Shown here: positions 26,686-35,866 of the stretch, one piece after another
Layout: the number at the start of each line of letters is the position of its first letter
Position numbering within the stretch: the first letter of the stretch is position 1
Assembly: GCF_007431345.1 (NCBI RefSeq)
Contig: NZ_CP041730.1
Location: forward strand, 4,030,001 to 4,094,000
DNA: 64,000 nucleotides
Reading direction: 5' to 3'
Origin: Chitinimonas arctica
GTDB taxonomy: Bacteria > Pseudomonadota > Gammaproteobacteria > Burkholderiales > Chitinimonadaceae
Made by a program: the position numbers and the translations under genes
Notes under the pieces: generated by a model
The model's input: only the letters and a program-made list of their open reading frames with translations
Databases searched by the model: none
Told to the model about the DNA's origin: nothing

Positions 26686-27675
26686 TCAGCTCAACCAGCC
26701 GGTGGCGGCCCGTTTGACCCGGTCGTTGACGGCCAGCCACTCGGCCGCCTGGGGCGGTGTCTCCAGCAACAGTGCATCGAATCCGCCGGTATCGAGCTCG
26801 CGCAGGCTGGCGTAGAGGGCGCGCGCATAGTCGTCGGCGGCCATGGGCATGGCGTGCGCGGTGGCGCCGGCAACCGCCAGCAACATCTGCGAGCGATGCA
26901 GCAAGGCGACCCGCTCGCCGGCGGCGGCGCGCTGTGCCGCCTCGCGCGCCAAGGCGTCCAGCGGGCCGACCAGCAGAGGAGTGCGCGGTGCGTAATGGGA
27001 GTCGAGCAGGCCCGAGACGCGCATCTGGGCAGTGGCCGGCTTCTCGTGATGGACCAGTTTGACACCCAGCACCGCCTCGATCGCTTCGACCGGTACGCCA
27101 CCCGGACGCAGCAGGGTGGGATGGTCGCCGGTGAGGCCGACAATGGTCGATTCCACACCGACCGGGCAGGGACCGCCGTCCAGGATCAAGGGCAGACGCT
27201 CGCCGAATTCATTGAAGACGTGGCGGGCCGTGGTCGGACTGACATGCCCGAATTGATTGGCCGACGGTGCGGCCAGGCCGCCGCCGAAGCGGGTCAGCAG
27301 GGCATGGGCAAGCGGATGCGCCGGTGCCCGCAAGCCAACCGTGTCCTGCCCGCCGGTGACGGCGTCCGGCACATGCGGCTTGCGCTTCAGGATCAGTGTG
27401 AGCGAGCCGGGCCAAAAGGCATCGGCCAATTGCCGGGCGGCGGCGGGGATATCTTGCGCCCAGTCGTCCAGCTGTGCCTTGCCGGCGATATGCACGATCA
27501 CCGGATGGTCGGCGGGCCGGCCCTTCAGGGCAAAAATCTTGGCGACCGCGTGCGGCTGGCTGGCGTCCGCTGCCAGGCCATAGACGGTCTCGGTGGGGAT
27601 GGCGACCAGTTCGCCGGCTTGCAGCAAGGCCAGGGCGCGGTCCAGGTCGATGGAGAGATTGGGCATGGCCGCCAT
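26686..27675 (-). CDS. L-threonylcarbamoyladenylate synthase, Sua5 type
   Basis: 329 residues: a TsaC/YrdC domain (1-210; PTETVYGLAADA, KGRPADHPVIVH, TVGLRAPAHP, STIVGL) and a C-terminal Sua5 domain (about 215-325; SGLLDSHYAPRTPLLVG). It uses threonine, bicarbonate and ATP in the first step of t6A modification of tRNAs. ATG 27666 is an alternative start. The gene is divergent from the LRR/TIR gene, sharing a 161-base promoter region. Confidence 0.93.
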   Translation of the reverse strand: MAAMPNLSIDLDRALALLQAGELVAIPTETVYGLAADASQPHAVAKIFALKGRPADHPVIVHIAGKAQLDDWAQDIPAAARQLADAFWPGSLTLILKRKPHVPDAVTGGQDTVGLRAPAHPLAHALLTRFGGGLAAPSANQFGHVSPTTARHVFNEFGERLPLILDGGPCPVGVESTIVGLTGDHPTLLRPGGVPVEAIEAVLGVKLVHHEKPATAQMRVSGLLDSHYAPRTPLLVGPLDALAREAAQRAAAGERVALLHRSQMLLAVAGATAHAMPMAADDYARALYASLRELDTGGFDALLLETPPQAAEWLAVNDRVKRAATGWLS

Positions 27676-27836
27676 TTTACAGGCTCGTCGGCGCTCCGCG
27701 CCGGAAAAGCGCGGTTCATTCCCCGGGCATGCGTCGAGGGTGAGGCGATAAACAGGAATTTCGCGCTGATTTTACTAAGCCCGCGGGGGCGAATAGCGCA
27801 CCGACTGGGTCAAATTCCAACGAGGAGTACCGTGCC

Positions 27837-30761
27837 ATGGAGCGTTTTTCCGGATTGCCGGCCACCGGATTACCGGCCAGCGGATTGCCGCCCACCGGGT
27901 TGCCGGCCACCGGATCGCCGGCCGGGCCTGGCGCAAATTTCCCGGCTACGGGGATGACGGGCAATCCCATTCATCCTGGTGTCGCCCGGGTGTCCCGCAA
28001 TGATCCCGCGCTGACCAGAATCGAAATCCAGCGACTCGGCGACGGGGATGCCGAGGGACTTGCCCAGGCATTGGCGAGCAACCAGCACCTGACCAAGCTA
28101 TCGCTGGTCAATTGTACTTTGACGCCACCGGGCGCACGGATGCTGGTCGCGGCTTTGGCGAAGCACGCGAGCGTGACCAAGTTCGACCTGAGCAATATCC
28201 CGGTCAGTGCCGCCGTGATGCGAGAGCTGGCCGATGGGCTGAAGTCCCCTAACCCGCTAAGGAAATTGGTTTTACACCGCTGCCGGCTCGATATCCATGG
28301 CGCGCGGGAAGTGGCCGAGTTGCTGAAATGCAACCAGGATCTGCACACCTTGAAGCTTTCCCACAATGAAATCGGCGTGGAGGGCGCGCGCGATCTGGCT
28401 GATGCCATTGCCGGCAACAATGCCCTGGCAACGGTCAGCTTGATTGCCTGTCAGCTGGGGCCGGAGGGCAAGCAGATCATGCTGGAGGCCGAGAGCCGGC
28501 ATCGAAACCTGATCGCCATTGAAGTAGACGATACGGCTGCAACGCAAGAAGGCGAACGGCGTGATGAGATGCAAGTCTTTCGTACCCTGTACGGGGTTGG
28601 ACGTGCCAAGGCGAACGGGGAGGCAGCCGGGCAATCCGCAGGCAAGGCCATCAAACGGCGGGGTAAGGCAATGCCGAAGCAGCCAGGGACTGACGTGGTC
28701 AATCTTCCCGCCAGTCGAGGCAGCCCGGTTAAAACCCCGTCACCAGCAAGTCGACCGCAACGGCAACTTGATGCCAATGCGCAAGCTTGGGCGGGGGGAA
28801 GATTCCATAACTTGCTCAATGCCCTGCTTGAGGTAGGGAGATGGATAGGGGGAGTCAATCCAGGCGTGGTGGCCGAACCCCGACAAGCGCTTGCGGAGAT
28901 CGAGGGCCCAGGTGAAAAAGCCCGGCAAGCCGATGAGACGGTGGCTAGGCTCAACGATAGTCTGAATAAAAAGCAGGCTGAATTGGATGCCCTTCGCGAT
29001 GAACTGGCGGTATGGCGGTATCCAGCCTTGTCGCACGCCAACCTGGAGCCAGTGGAGCCCGCCGCTACCGCCCCGCCCGTACCGATAGACATGACGAAGT
29101 CGAAGGCGTCGCTAGCGACGCAGCGGCAATGCTTGATATATCGCCTGGAACGGAATCAGCGGAATCTGAAGCGGAGCGAGGAAGAGCTGAGCAAGCTGCA
29201 GTGCGGCATGCAGGAGGTGCGCGGCTCAAACTTGCTGAGCCTGCTTACCAATAGGAGCGACGAGCGCGAGAAACGTCTTATCGCGATGGCGCGAGTGGAG
29301 CAGGCCCGCCTGCAAACCACCTGCAAGGCGGACCAGGCAAGGTTGGACGCTTTGGAACTACGTGCTATTGCGATGGACCAAAATGAAAGGGAGTTCACGG
29401 AGGCCGATATCCTTCGCCTGCAAAAGAGTCTGGCCGCGAGCCGGGCAACGCAGGCGAGCCTGACCCGGGAGTGGCGCGCCAAGGCGAATGCCGCCTATCA
29501 AGCCAGGCAGCAACTGCAACACACGCTATCGACCCTGAACGCGCTGCAGCAAGACATAGAGAGTAAGCAGCGCACGGGCCTGTCCGCGGATACCTATCAT
29601 TTCGCGATCTTCCTGGATCGGATCAAACAGATCAACGATGCCCGAATCGACTATCGCCCTCCCGTCTGCCTGATCTGCCATGTCGGCGCGACGCCGGTCC
29701 AGGACGAGCACAACCGGCGGCTGCAATCGTTTCTGGTGCAATTGCAGCGTGATCTGACCCGACTGGGGGCGACGGTCTGGCTAGACCTGGATACGCTCGA
29801 CGACAGCCGGGAGCGTTATCTAAACAGCTTGGCCGAGTGCGATCACATGATATGGGTCGGCACCCCGGATTTGCGCGACCGTAGCCTTGAACCCGCTGCG
29901 GAGGGGGGCGAAAACCCGGTACAGACCGAGCTGGGGCATTTTCTTGGGCAGATCCACCTACGACCGGCTTGCGTGCTACCGCTGCTGTTCGAGGGTGAAG
30001 CCGCCACCTCCATCCCGGCCCCGTTTCTGGAGCGGCACGACTGGCTGGACTTTCGTAGTGACTATATGCGGAGCATGGCGCAGCCGCTCGGTTTGATCAG
30101 CTGTTTGTTCGGCATCGATGCCACGAAGGCGGATTATCGCCAAGCAGCCGAACGGCTTGAACGCCAGCTGGGTGTGGGTAGCCTTGCCAAGGCACGATCG
30201 GCGCCGCCGCCGGACGGTGCGGCGGGCATGATCGCCTTTCGCTGGTTCCTGCTTGGCTGCAGGGAGTTGATGGCGCGGCGGGAGATGGCGCAACCGACCT
30301 GCTACCTGAGTAGCGCCGTACAGAAGCCCGCGCTGCAGGATCAGCTTGACCGGCTGCGCGACGATCTGCAATCCCTAGGGCTCAAGGTATGGGGCGGGGA
30401 TCGGGGTAGGCAGGAGCCCTCCAAGGTAGAGGAAGCCGACTTTGTCATTCTGTTCGGGTCCAGCGATACCAAGCGGCAGGCCGGCTTGTACGGCAGTACG
30501 GTGGCACGCGAACTCGCGGCGGCACGCGCCCATTGCATACCCTTGCTGCCGCTGATGTTCGAGGGCACGCCGGAGACCGTATTTCCCGAAGATCTTGGGC
30601 GGGTCGTCGTCCACGATTTCCGCCGGAGCGATCAATACAATCAGCGGATGAGCAGTCTGCACAAGCCGCGCGGCTTGATTCCGGCCATGTACGGTCTGAC
30701 TTCCGACGATAAATCCTACCAAGCGCTGGTCGAAGGATTGGAGAAAGCACCGAAGCCGTGA
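27837..30761 (+). CDS. Multidomain LRR - coiled coil - tandem TIR-like protein
   Basis: 974 residues from ATG 27837, with AGGAG nine bases upstream. Order: a Gly/Leu/Pro repeat leader (6-30); ribonuclease-inhibitor-type leucine-rich repeats (about 60-230, e.g. LHTLKLSHNEIGVEGARDLA); a basic linker (about 255-310); coiled-coil segments (about 350-395 and 425-580); and two related C-terminal domains (about 608-760 and 818-955). Each C-terminal domain has a TIR-like alternation of strands and helices (LGATVWLD...CDHMIWVG; LGLKVWGG...ADFVILFG) and a conserved Glu in a downstream helix (TELGHF, Glu698; RELAAA, Glu892), where NAD-cleaving TIRs carry the catalytic Glu. This layout recalls NLR-type immune proteins and host-directed effectors. 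The TIR assignment is inference from pattern; no NACHT/NB-ARC ATPase is seen. There is no signal peptide. Single gene. Confidence 0.72.
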   Translation: MERFSGLPATGLPASGLPPTGLPATGSPAGPGANFPATGMTGNPIHPGVARVSRNDPALTRIEIQRLGDGDAEGLAQALASNQHLTKLSLVNCTLTPPGARMLVAALAKHASVTKFDLSNIPVSAAVMRELADGLKSPNPLRKLVLHRCRLDIHGAREVAELLKCNQDLHTLKLSHNEIGVEGARDLADAIAGNNALATVSLIACQLGPEGKQIMLEAESRHRNLIAIEVDDTAATQEGERRDEMQVFRTLYGVGRAKANGEAAGQSAGKAIKRRGKAMPKQPGTDVVNLPASRGSPVKTPSPASRPQRQLDANAQAWAGGRFHNLLNALLEVGRWIGGVNPGVVAEPRQALAEIEGPGEKARQADETVARLNDSLNKKQAELDALRDELAVWRYPALSHANLEPVEPAATAPPVPIDMTKSKASLATQRQCLIYRLERNQRNLKRSEEELSKLQCGMQEVRGSNLLSLLTNRSDEREKRLIAMARVEQARLQTTCKADQARLDALELRAIAMDQNEREFTEADILRLQKSLAASRATQASLTREWRAKANAAYQARQQLQHTLSTLNALQQDIESKQRTGLSADTYHFAIFLDRIKQINDARIDYRPPVCLICHVGATPVQDEHNRRLQSFLVQLQRDLTRLGATVWLDLDTLDDSRERYLNSLAECDHMIWVGTPDLRDRSLEPAAEGGENPVQTELGHFLGQIHLRPACVLPLLFEGEAATSIPAPFLERHDWLDFRSDYMRSMAQPLGLISCLFGIDATKADYRQAAERLERQLGVGSLAKARSAPPPDGAAGMIAFRWFLLGCRELMARREMAQPTCYLSSAVQKPALQDQLDRLRDDLQSLGLKVWGGDRGRQEPSKVEEADFVILFGSSDTKRQAGLYGSTVARELAAARAHCIPLLPLMFEGTPETVFPEDLGRVVVHDFRRSDQYNQRMSSLHKPRGLIPAMYGLTSDDKSYQALVEGLEKAPKP
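27852..27926 (+). repeat. Five 15-base tandem repeats coding GLPAT-like units
   Basis: Five in-frame copies of a 15-base unit (consensus GGATTGCCGGCCACC) encode G-L/S-P-x-x pentapeptides at residues 6-30 of the LRR/TIR protein. The copies differ at a few bases. The unit length is a multiple of three, so copy-number change would keep the frame. Confidence 0.85.
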
Positions 30762-30788
30762 GTGTGGCTGCGCGAACGAGCCGCCAGC

Positions 30789-32378
30789 TCAGTGCGCCAC
30801 ATCGGTACCTTGCGCCATCCTCGACGGAGTACGCATCCAGAACAATAAAGGCAGCAGCATGCAGATGGATAAGCCGAACAACAGGAACAGGTCGCTGAAA
30901 GCCAGCATCATGGCTTGCTTGCCGACCTGCAGATCGATCAGGGCATAGGCCTTGCGGGTGGCCATCGCCAAGGCTTCGCCCTTTTGCTGGAACAGGCGGG
31001 TGAAAATATCCAGGCGCTGCGCCATGGCGCTATTGTCGTGGACCAGGTGCTCGACCAGGCCGGCGCGCTTGATATCCTCCAGCCTGACCAGCAGGGTGGC
31101 CGAGATGGCGATGCCCACGCTGCCGCCCAATTGCCGAACCAGGTTGTAAAGCCCGGTCGCATTGGGAATTTCCTGTGCCTGGATGCGTGCCAGCGTCAGA
31201 TTGTTGAGCGGCATGAATACCAGGCCCAGGCCGATGCCACGCAGCAGCAGGGGCCAGAAGAAGTCCGCGATGCTCGATTGGGTGGTGAACAGATGATGTC
31301 CCCACATCGCATACATGAATACCGCGGCACCGGTCACGATAATAAAGTGGGCCGGCACGCCGCGCGCCAGCAGCTTGGCGGCAATCGGCATGGCGAAGGC
31401 CGCGGCCAGGGCCGACGGCAGGATGATCATGCCGGTCTGGAAGGCATCGAAGCCAATCAGGGTCTGGGCATATACCGGGAATAGGAAAACGGTGGAAAAC
31501 AGTGCGGCGCCCAGGAAGAAGGTGAAGATCAACCCGGCGGAGAATTGCAGGTCCTTCATGATGCGCAGGTTGACGATGGGGTGGGCGTATTCAAGCTGCC
31601 GAATCACGAACAGATACATACCGACAAAGCTGGCGATGGCATAGCCGAGAATCTCGGACGAATCGAACCAGTCGAGCTTTTCACCGCGCTCCAGCATCAA
31701 TTGCAGCGTGCCTACGCCGATGGCCAACAGCGCCAGGCCGAGATAATCCACCGCCACGATGGGTTTGCGATGGGCGGAGTCCGGCACATAGACCAGGACC
31801 AACACCAGTGCGGCGGCGCCCAGGGGCAGGTTGATATAGAAAATCCACGGCCACGACCAGGTATCGGTAATCCAGCCACCCACGGTAGGGCCGAGCGAGG
31901 GGCCAAACATGATGCCCATGCCGAAGATGGCCATGGCCGTCGCCATCTCCTTGCTGGGGAATACCTCGTAGAGCGTGGCCTGCGCGGTAGCGATCAGCCC
32001 GCCACCCCCCAGTCCCTGGACGATGCGCCAGAACACCAGTTCACCCAGTGAACCGGCATTGCCGCAAGCCCAGGAAGCCACCGTGAACACCAGGATGGAC
32101 ATGGCCAGGTAATTGCGGCGGCCGAACTGATTGGACAGAAAGCCCGAGATGGGCAGGACAATGACGTTGGCGACCACGTAGGCAATGGACACCCAGGTGA
32201 TTTCATCCAGGGTGGCGCCCAAGGTTCCCATCATATGCGGCACCGCCACGTTGACGATGCTGGTATCGAGCAGCTCCAGCACGCAGGCCAGGGTGACGAT
32301 CATGGCGATGATAAACCGGTGGCGGTAAATGCTGTCCGCATCGGTGCTGCGCAGCAGGCCGGGGAGAATGGGTTTCAT
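30789..32378 (-). CDS. emrB: EmrB/QacA-type MFS multidrug exporter (DHA2)
   Basis: 529 residues from ATG 32378 (MKPILPGLLR). The frame stays open upstream only because it reads through the intergenic repeat, so the longer start is rejected. Fourteen membrane helices are expected for DHA2; the family motifs LDTSIVNVAVPHM, the motif A loop QFGRRNYL and motif C (GPSLGPTVGGWI) are clear. With EmrA and an outer-membrane channel it forms a tripartite pump driven by proton flux. emrA lies upstream on the same strand across a 259-base gap with repeat copy B. Confidence 0.92.
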   Translation of the reverse strand: MKPILPGLLRSTDADSIYRHRFIIAMIVTLACVLELLDTSIVNVAVPHMMGTLGATLDEITWVSIAYVVANVIVLPISGFLSNQFGRRNYLAMSILVFTVASWACGNAGSLGELVFWRIVQGLGGGGLIATAQATLYEVFPSKEMATAMAIFGMGIMFGPSLGPTVGGWITDTWSWPWIFYINLPLGAAALVLVLVYVPDSAHRKPIVAVDYLGLALLAIGVGTLQLMLERGEKLDWFDSSEILGYAIASFVGMYLFVIRQLEYAHPIVNLRIMKDLQFSAGLIFTFFLGAALFSTVFLFPVYAQTLIGFDAFQTGMIILPSALAAAFAMPIAAKLLARGVPAHFIIVTGAAVFMYAMWGHHLFTTQSSIADFFWPLLLRGIGLGLVFMPLNNLTLARIQAQEIPNATGLYNLVRQLGGSVGIAISATLLVRLEDIKRAGLVEHLVHDNSAMAQRLDIFTRLFQQKGEALAMATRKAYALIDLQVGKQAMMLAFSDLFLLFGLSICMLLPLLFWMRTPSRMAQGTDVAH

Positions 32379-32472
32379 GGTCAGCGCCAGGGATAGGGAT
32401 GAAGCGGCCGCCGAAACGCGTTCGGCGGCAAGAGATATCCGGTTTTTTAAAGACGCTATGCAAAGTCCACAT

Positions 32473-32595
32473 ACGAGCGTCAGCGAGGCTCCCTCGCGGC
32501 GGCGAGGGCGGGGCCGCCCGGGTAAGGGGAGTAGGACTAAATCAAGCAAAGGGCGGTTCATATGCTACGGACCGTTAACACCCGGCTGTGCCGGG
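32473..32595 (+). repeat. Dispersed structured intergenic repeat, copy B
   Basis: Matches copy A (16892 onward) with the first ~55 bases identical and about 80-90% identity over ~120 bases by eye. Conserved hairpins CCCTCGC/GCGAGGG and GGGCGG/CCGCCC are present, and it ends in a tight hairpin CCCGGC (32581-32586), TGT, GCCGGG (32590-32595). It lies between emrA and emrB on the strand opposite to both, so the emr transcript carries its complement. Confidence 0.8.
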
Positions 32596-32637
32596 TGCTG
32601 CACTACAGATTCAGATTTCCACTCCCGCAGAGCCTCA

Positions 32638-33690
32638 TCAGCGGATACGGATACTGGCTACCACGCTCATGCCGGGACGTAAAGGCGTGGCCTTGGCATC
32701 GTAGGCATCGAGCTTGACCTTGACCGGTACACGCTGCACCACCTTGGTAAAGTTGCCGCTGGCATTATCGGGGGGCAGCAGGGCGAATTTCGCACCGGTA
32801 GCGGGGCTGAACGACTCCACCTTGCCGGTGAAGGTCGTGCCGGGATAGGCATCCACTTCCACCTCGACCGCTTGGCCGGCACGCACCTGGCCTACTTCGG
32901 TTTCCTTCAGATTGGCGGTCACCCAGACATCGTCCATGGGTACCAGATACATCAGGGTCTGGCCGGCCTGCACCAATTGGCCGGCTTCCACCGACTTCTT
33001 GCTGGCCATGCCACCGATGGGGGCGGAAACCTGGGTGTCCTTGAACTGGATGGCGGCCAGGTCGCGTTGGGCGCGTACCGAATCCACCTTGGCCTGGGCC
33101 GACTTCAGCCCGGCGCCCGCCACCCCCACCTGTTGCGAGGCGGCGCTGGCGGTATCGCGCGCGCTCCTGAGTTGCGAAGCGGTGGCACGTTCGGCAGCCA
33201 AGGCGGCATCGAGTTGTGCCGAGGTTGCCATGCCCTTGCTGGCCAGCGAGCGGGTCCGCGCCAGATCATTCCGGGCACGTTCGGCGTTGGCATCGGCCAA
33301 GGCGATGGTGGATTGCGCAGCGGCGGCGCTGGCCTGGGCGAATCCGATCTGCGCTTCCGCCTGGCCGGTACTGCCCTTGCTGCCCGATGCCGCCATGGCG
33401 ATCTTCAGATCGGCTTCGGCTTGAGCCAGCTTGGCTGCGTAGTCGCGGTCATCGATCTTGACCAGCAGGCTGCCTGCCGTCACCGCCTGGTTGTCGCTGA
33501 CATTCACGGTCTGCACATAACCCGATACACGGGCGGCAATAGGCACGATGTGGCCCTCCAGCTGCGCATTGTCGGTTTCCACGAAAGTACGGCCATGCCA
33601 CCAGTGATAAGCAAGCCAGCCGCCTATCCCCAGTAGGGCAAGGGCAAATACGAGGCGGGCTTTGGTTTGCTTGCGCGGAGTTTCACTCAT
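32638..33690 (-). CDS. emrA: EmrA/HlyD-family periplasmic adaptor
   Basis: 350 residues from ATG 33690 (MSETPRKQTK), with AGAGAA upstream; a TTG at 33753 would extend the frame but is less likely. One N-terminal membrane helix (about 11-30), a biotinyl-lipoyl-like half (VETDNAQLEGHIVPIAARVSGYV), a long helical hairpin (about 75-215) and a beta-barrel region (GMASKKSVEAGQLVQAG onward) form the membrane fusion protein. It links EmrB to an outer-membrane channel, for which no gene is adjacent. Confidence 0.92.
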   Translation of the reverse strand: MSETPRKQTKARLVFALALLGIGGWLAYHWWHGRTFVETDNAQLEGHIVPIAARVSGYVQTVNVSDNQAVTAGSLLVKIDDRDYAAKLAQAEADLKIAMAASGSKGSTGQAEAQIGFAQASAAAAQSTIALADANAERARNDLARTRSLASKGMATSAQLDAALAAERATASQLRSARDTASAASQQVGVAGAGLKSAQAKVDSVRAQRDLAAIQFKDTQVSAPIGGMASKKSVEAGQLVQAGQTLMYLVPMDDVWVTANLKETEVGQVRAGQAVEVEVDAYPGTTFTGKVESFSPATGAKFALLPPDNASGNFTKVVQRVPVKVKLDAYDAKATPLRPGMSVVASIRIR

Positions 33691-33749
33691 GTCGGGTTCT
33701 CTGGATTTGATTCGGGTGGTACCTGGGGCGAGGCGGGCAAACGGATACG

Positions 33750-34376
33750 TCAATCGGCCCGCAGGCCGCGTATCAGCATCTCGTAGTGGAAGCGGGCGAA
33801 CTCAGGTAGATCGACTTCGCTGCTGTCACAGCACTCAAAGCTCTGTTTCCAGACCTTGATCATCATCAAGGGAGCGGTGACGGAACGGGTCGCCATGGCG
33901 ACATCCACGGCGCGGAACTCGCCGGCGTCGATGCCGCGTTGGATGACTTCGGCGAACAGCCGGCGGCTGCGCAGTACGACTTCTTCCAGATAGAAGCGGC
34001 CCAGTTCGGGGAAATTGCTTGCTTCGGCAATCATCAGCTTGGAAATGCTGGTCGAGGGCGACTGTTGCAGGCGCTGCGCCCAGCCTTCGAGCAAAGCCCA
34101 CAGCAGGTCGGCGCAACTGCCACGGTGATCGGCGACCAATAGTTCGGCGAACTCAAGGTTGGGCAGCACGGTCTCACGCACCACCGCCTTGAACAACTCT
34201 TCCTTGTTTTCGAAGTAAAGATAGAGCGTGCCCTTGGTGACGCCGGCGCGTTTGGCCACGTCATCCAGCCGGGCGGCGGCGAAGCCCTTTTCCACGAAGA
34301 GGGCGAGGGCGGCTTCGATGATTTCGGCGGGGCGCGCATCCTTGCGGCGCTGCCAGCGGGGTGGGGTAAGGTCCAT
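33750..34376 (-). CDS. TetR-family regulator of the emrAB cassette
   Basis: 208 residues. The N-terminal HTH is plain (AALALFVEKGFAAARLDDVAKRAGVTKGTLYLYFENKEELF), followed by a helical ligand domain. It is first in the tetR-emrA-emrB unit, 59 bases before emrA, so it probably represses that unit and its own synthesis. An inverted repeat just upstream (34391-34414) is a candidate operator. The inducing ligand is unknown. Confidence 0.9.
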   Translation of the reverse strand: MDLTPPRWQRRKDARPAEIIEAALALFVEKGFAAARLDDVAKRAGVTKGTLYLYFENKEELFKAVVRETVLPNLEFAELLVADHRGSCADLLWALLEGWAQRLQQSPSTSISKLMIAEASNFPELGRFYLEEVVLRSRRLFAEVIQRGIDAGEFRAVDVAMATRSVTAPLMMIKVWKQSFECCDSSEVDLPEFARFHYEMLIRGLRAD

Positions 34377-34390
34377 GGCTCTGTGGTCGC

Positions 34391-34414
34391 TAATAACTGA
34401 GCGGTAATTTATTA
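34391..34414. promoter_or_regulatory. Candidate TetR operator
   Basis: TAATAA (34391-34396) and TTATTA (34409-34414) are perfect inverted arms 12 bases apart, in AT-rich DNA between the tetR start and the divergent hydrolase gene. Spacing and position fit a TetR-type site; this is inference. Confidence 0.35.
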
Positions 34415-34462
34415 CTTAATGAACCAAAGGTCAACAACATCCCGGCGCATTGTCTTGCCGGT

Positions 34463-35326
34463 ATGAATGGCGTATGGTTGCCTGAAATGTTCACGTCCTT
34501 TGCTAAGAACAACGCCCAAGTGTCTGAAATAAAACTGGAAATAATAGAATCACCAACCAAGCGGGCAGCCGTCGGGCGGCCGCTACTTTTTGTCCATGGT
34601 GCTTATGCCGGGGCGTGGTGCTGGCAAGCCAATTTCCTGCCTTACTTCGCCGGACTGGGCTATCACGGATTTGCGCTGAGCTTGCGCGGACATGGTTTAA
34701 GCGATGGGAGGGCACAACTGGCCGCCACTTCCATCAGCGACTACGCCTGCGATGTCGACGTGGCGGTGCGGCGCATCGAGGCAAGCACGGGGCTATCCCC
34801 CATCCTGATCGGGCACTCCATGGGCGGATTCGTGCTGCAGCAATATGCCCGCGATCATCGCGTGGCCGGCCTGGCCTTGCTGGCGACCGTACCACCGGAA
34901 GGCTTGATCGGTTCCATGCTGCACCTGGTCTGGCGGCATCCGCAGTTGATGTGGGAGTTGAATCTGTTGCAGCAAGGCGGCATGCCGCCGCATATGGATA
35001 AGCTGCGTGAATTACTGTTTTCGCCGGCCTTGCCCGATAGCCTGCTACTGCAGTATGCGGCACGTTTCCAGCATGAATCGGATCGGGCGCTGATCGATAT
35101 GAGCCTACTGCAATTCGACCAGCGTCCACCTTTGGGCCAACCACCGGCCCTGGTCTTGGGGTGCGAGGACGACAAGCTGATGCCTTCCCATTTGTCCCAT
35201 AGCGCGGCACGCGCCTTGGGAGTGCGCGCGCAAATGCTGGGTGGGGTCGGCCACCTGCTGATGCTGGACGCCGGTTGGCAAATCGCCGCCGACGCGCTGG
35301 CGCTTTGGCTGGCATCCTTGCCATGA
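34463..35326 (+). CDS. Alpha/beta hydrolase
   Basis: 287 residues from ATG 34463; ATG 34487 is a credible shorter start and neither has a strong ribosome site. Core features: oxyanion loop HGAYAGAWCW, nucleophile elbow GHSMGG (Ser119), acid in GCEDDKLMP and catalytic His in GVGHLLMLD. No signal peptide. It may be a lipase/esterase or lactonase; substrate unknown. The stop overlaps the next start (ATGA at 35323-35326), so the two genes are translationally coupled. Confidence 0.88.
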   Translation: MNGVWLPEMFTSFAKNNAQVSEIKLEIIESPTKRAAVGRPLLFVHGAYAGAWCWQANFLPYFAGLGYHGFALSLRGHGLSDGRAQLAATSISDYACDVDVAVRRIEASTGLSPILIGHSMGGFVLQQYARDHRVAGLALLATVPPEGLIGSMLHLVWRHPQLMWELNLLQQGGMPPHMDKLRELLFSPALPDSLLLQYAARFQHESDRALIDMSLLQFDQRPPLGQPPALVLGCEDDKLMPSHLSHSAARALGVRAQMLGGVGHLLMLDAGWQIAADALALWLASLP

Positions 35327-35862
35327 ACAAGCGCTACTGGATAGGGGCGCTGGCATTGCTGCTGACCGCATGTGCCGCTACGCCGCCGAAAGGACGCCAA
35401 GCTGGCGGAACGGGCAAACCGGCTGCGAATCGGCCCGTGGCCGTCCCGGCGCGGCCCAGCCTAGCGCGCATCGAAGTGGCGGTCGGCGGGCGTGAAATCG
35501 TGATGTATGCCTTGGGATTGATCGATGTCGGTTATCGCTTCGGCGGGAAAAACCCGGATGCGGGCCTGGACTGCTCCGGCATGGTGAGTTTTATTTACCG
35601 GAATGCCTTGGGTATCGAACTGCAGGGCAGCGCCGCCGATATCGCCCAGCGCGGGCGTGTGGTTCAACGGAGTGATCTGCAGGCGGGCGACCTGGTATTT
35701 TTCAATACCCTGAATCGACCGCTTTCCCATGTCGGCATCTATATCGGCGACGACAAATTTATCCATGCGCCGAGCAGCAATGGCCGGGTTCGCATCGAAA
35801 GCATGAAAAATAAATACTTCGCCACGCGTTATGAGACGGCGCGTTCCTTGCTGGCGGGGTGA
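35323..35862 (+). CDS. NlpC/P60 family lipoprotein
   Basis: 179 residues from ATG 35323, overlapping the hydrolase stop by four bases. Lipobox LLTAC (Cys17) and a Pro/Ala-rich linker lead to an NlpC/P60 domain with catalytic Cys84 (LDCSGMV), His136 (SHVGIYIG) and His148 (FIHAPSS). Such enzymes cut peptide crosslinks or stems in murein. It is anchored to a membrane, most likely the outer membrane. Its stop is four bases from that of the convergent patatin gene. Confidence 0.93.
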   Translation: MNKRYWIGALALLLTACAATPPKGRQAGGTGKPAANRPVAVPARPSLARIEVAVGGREIVMYALGLIDVGYRFGGKNPDAGLDCSGMVSFIYRNALGIELQGSAADIAQRGRVVQRSDLQAGDLVFFNTLNRPLSHVGIYIGDDKFIHAPSSNGRVRIESMKNKYFATRYETARSLLAG

Positions 35863-35866
35863 ATAA

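Noticed and set aside
32379..32561. N-terminal extension of EmrB by 61 residues
   Set aside because: It translates the intergenic repeat and ends where the conserved EmrB start lies.
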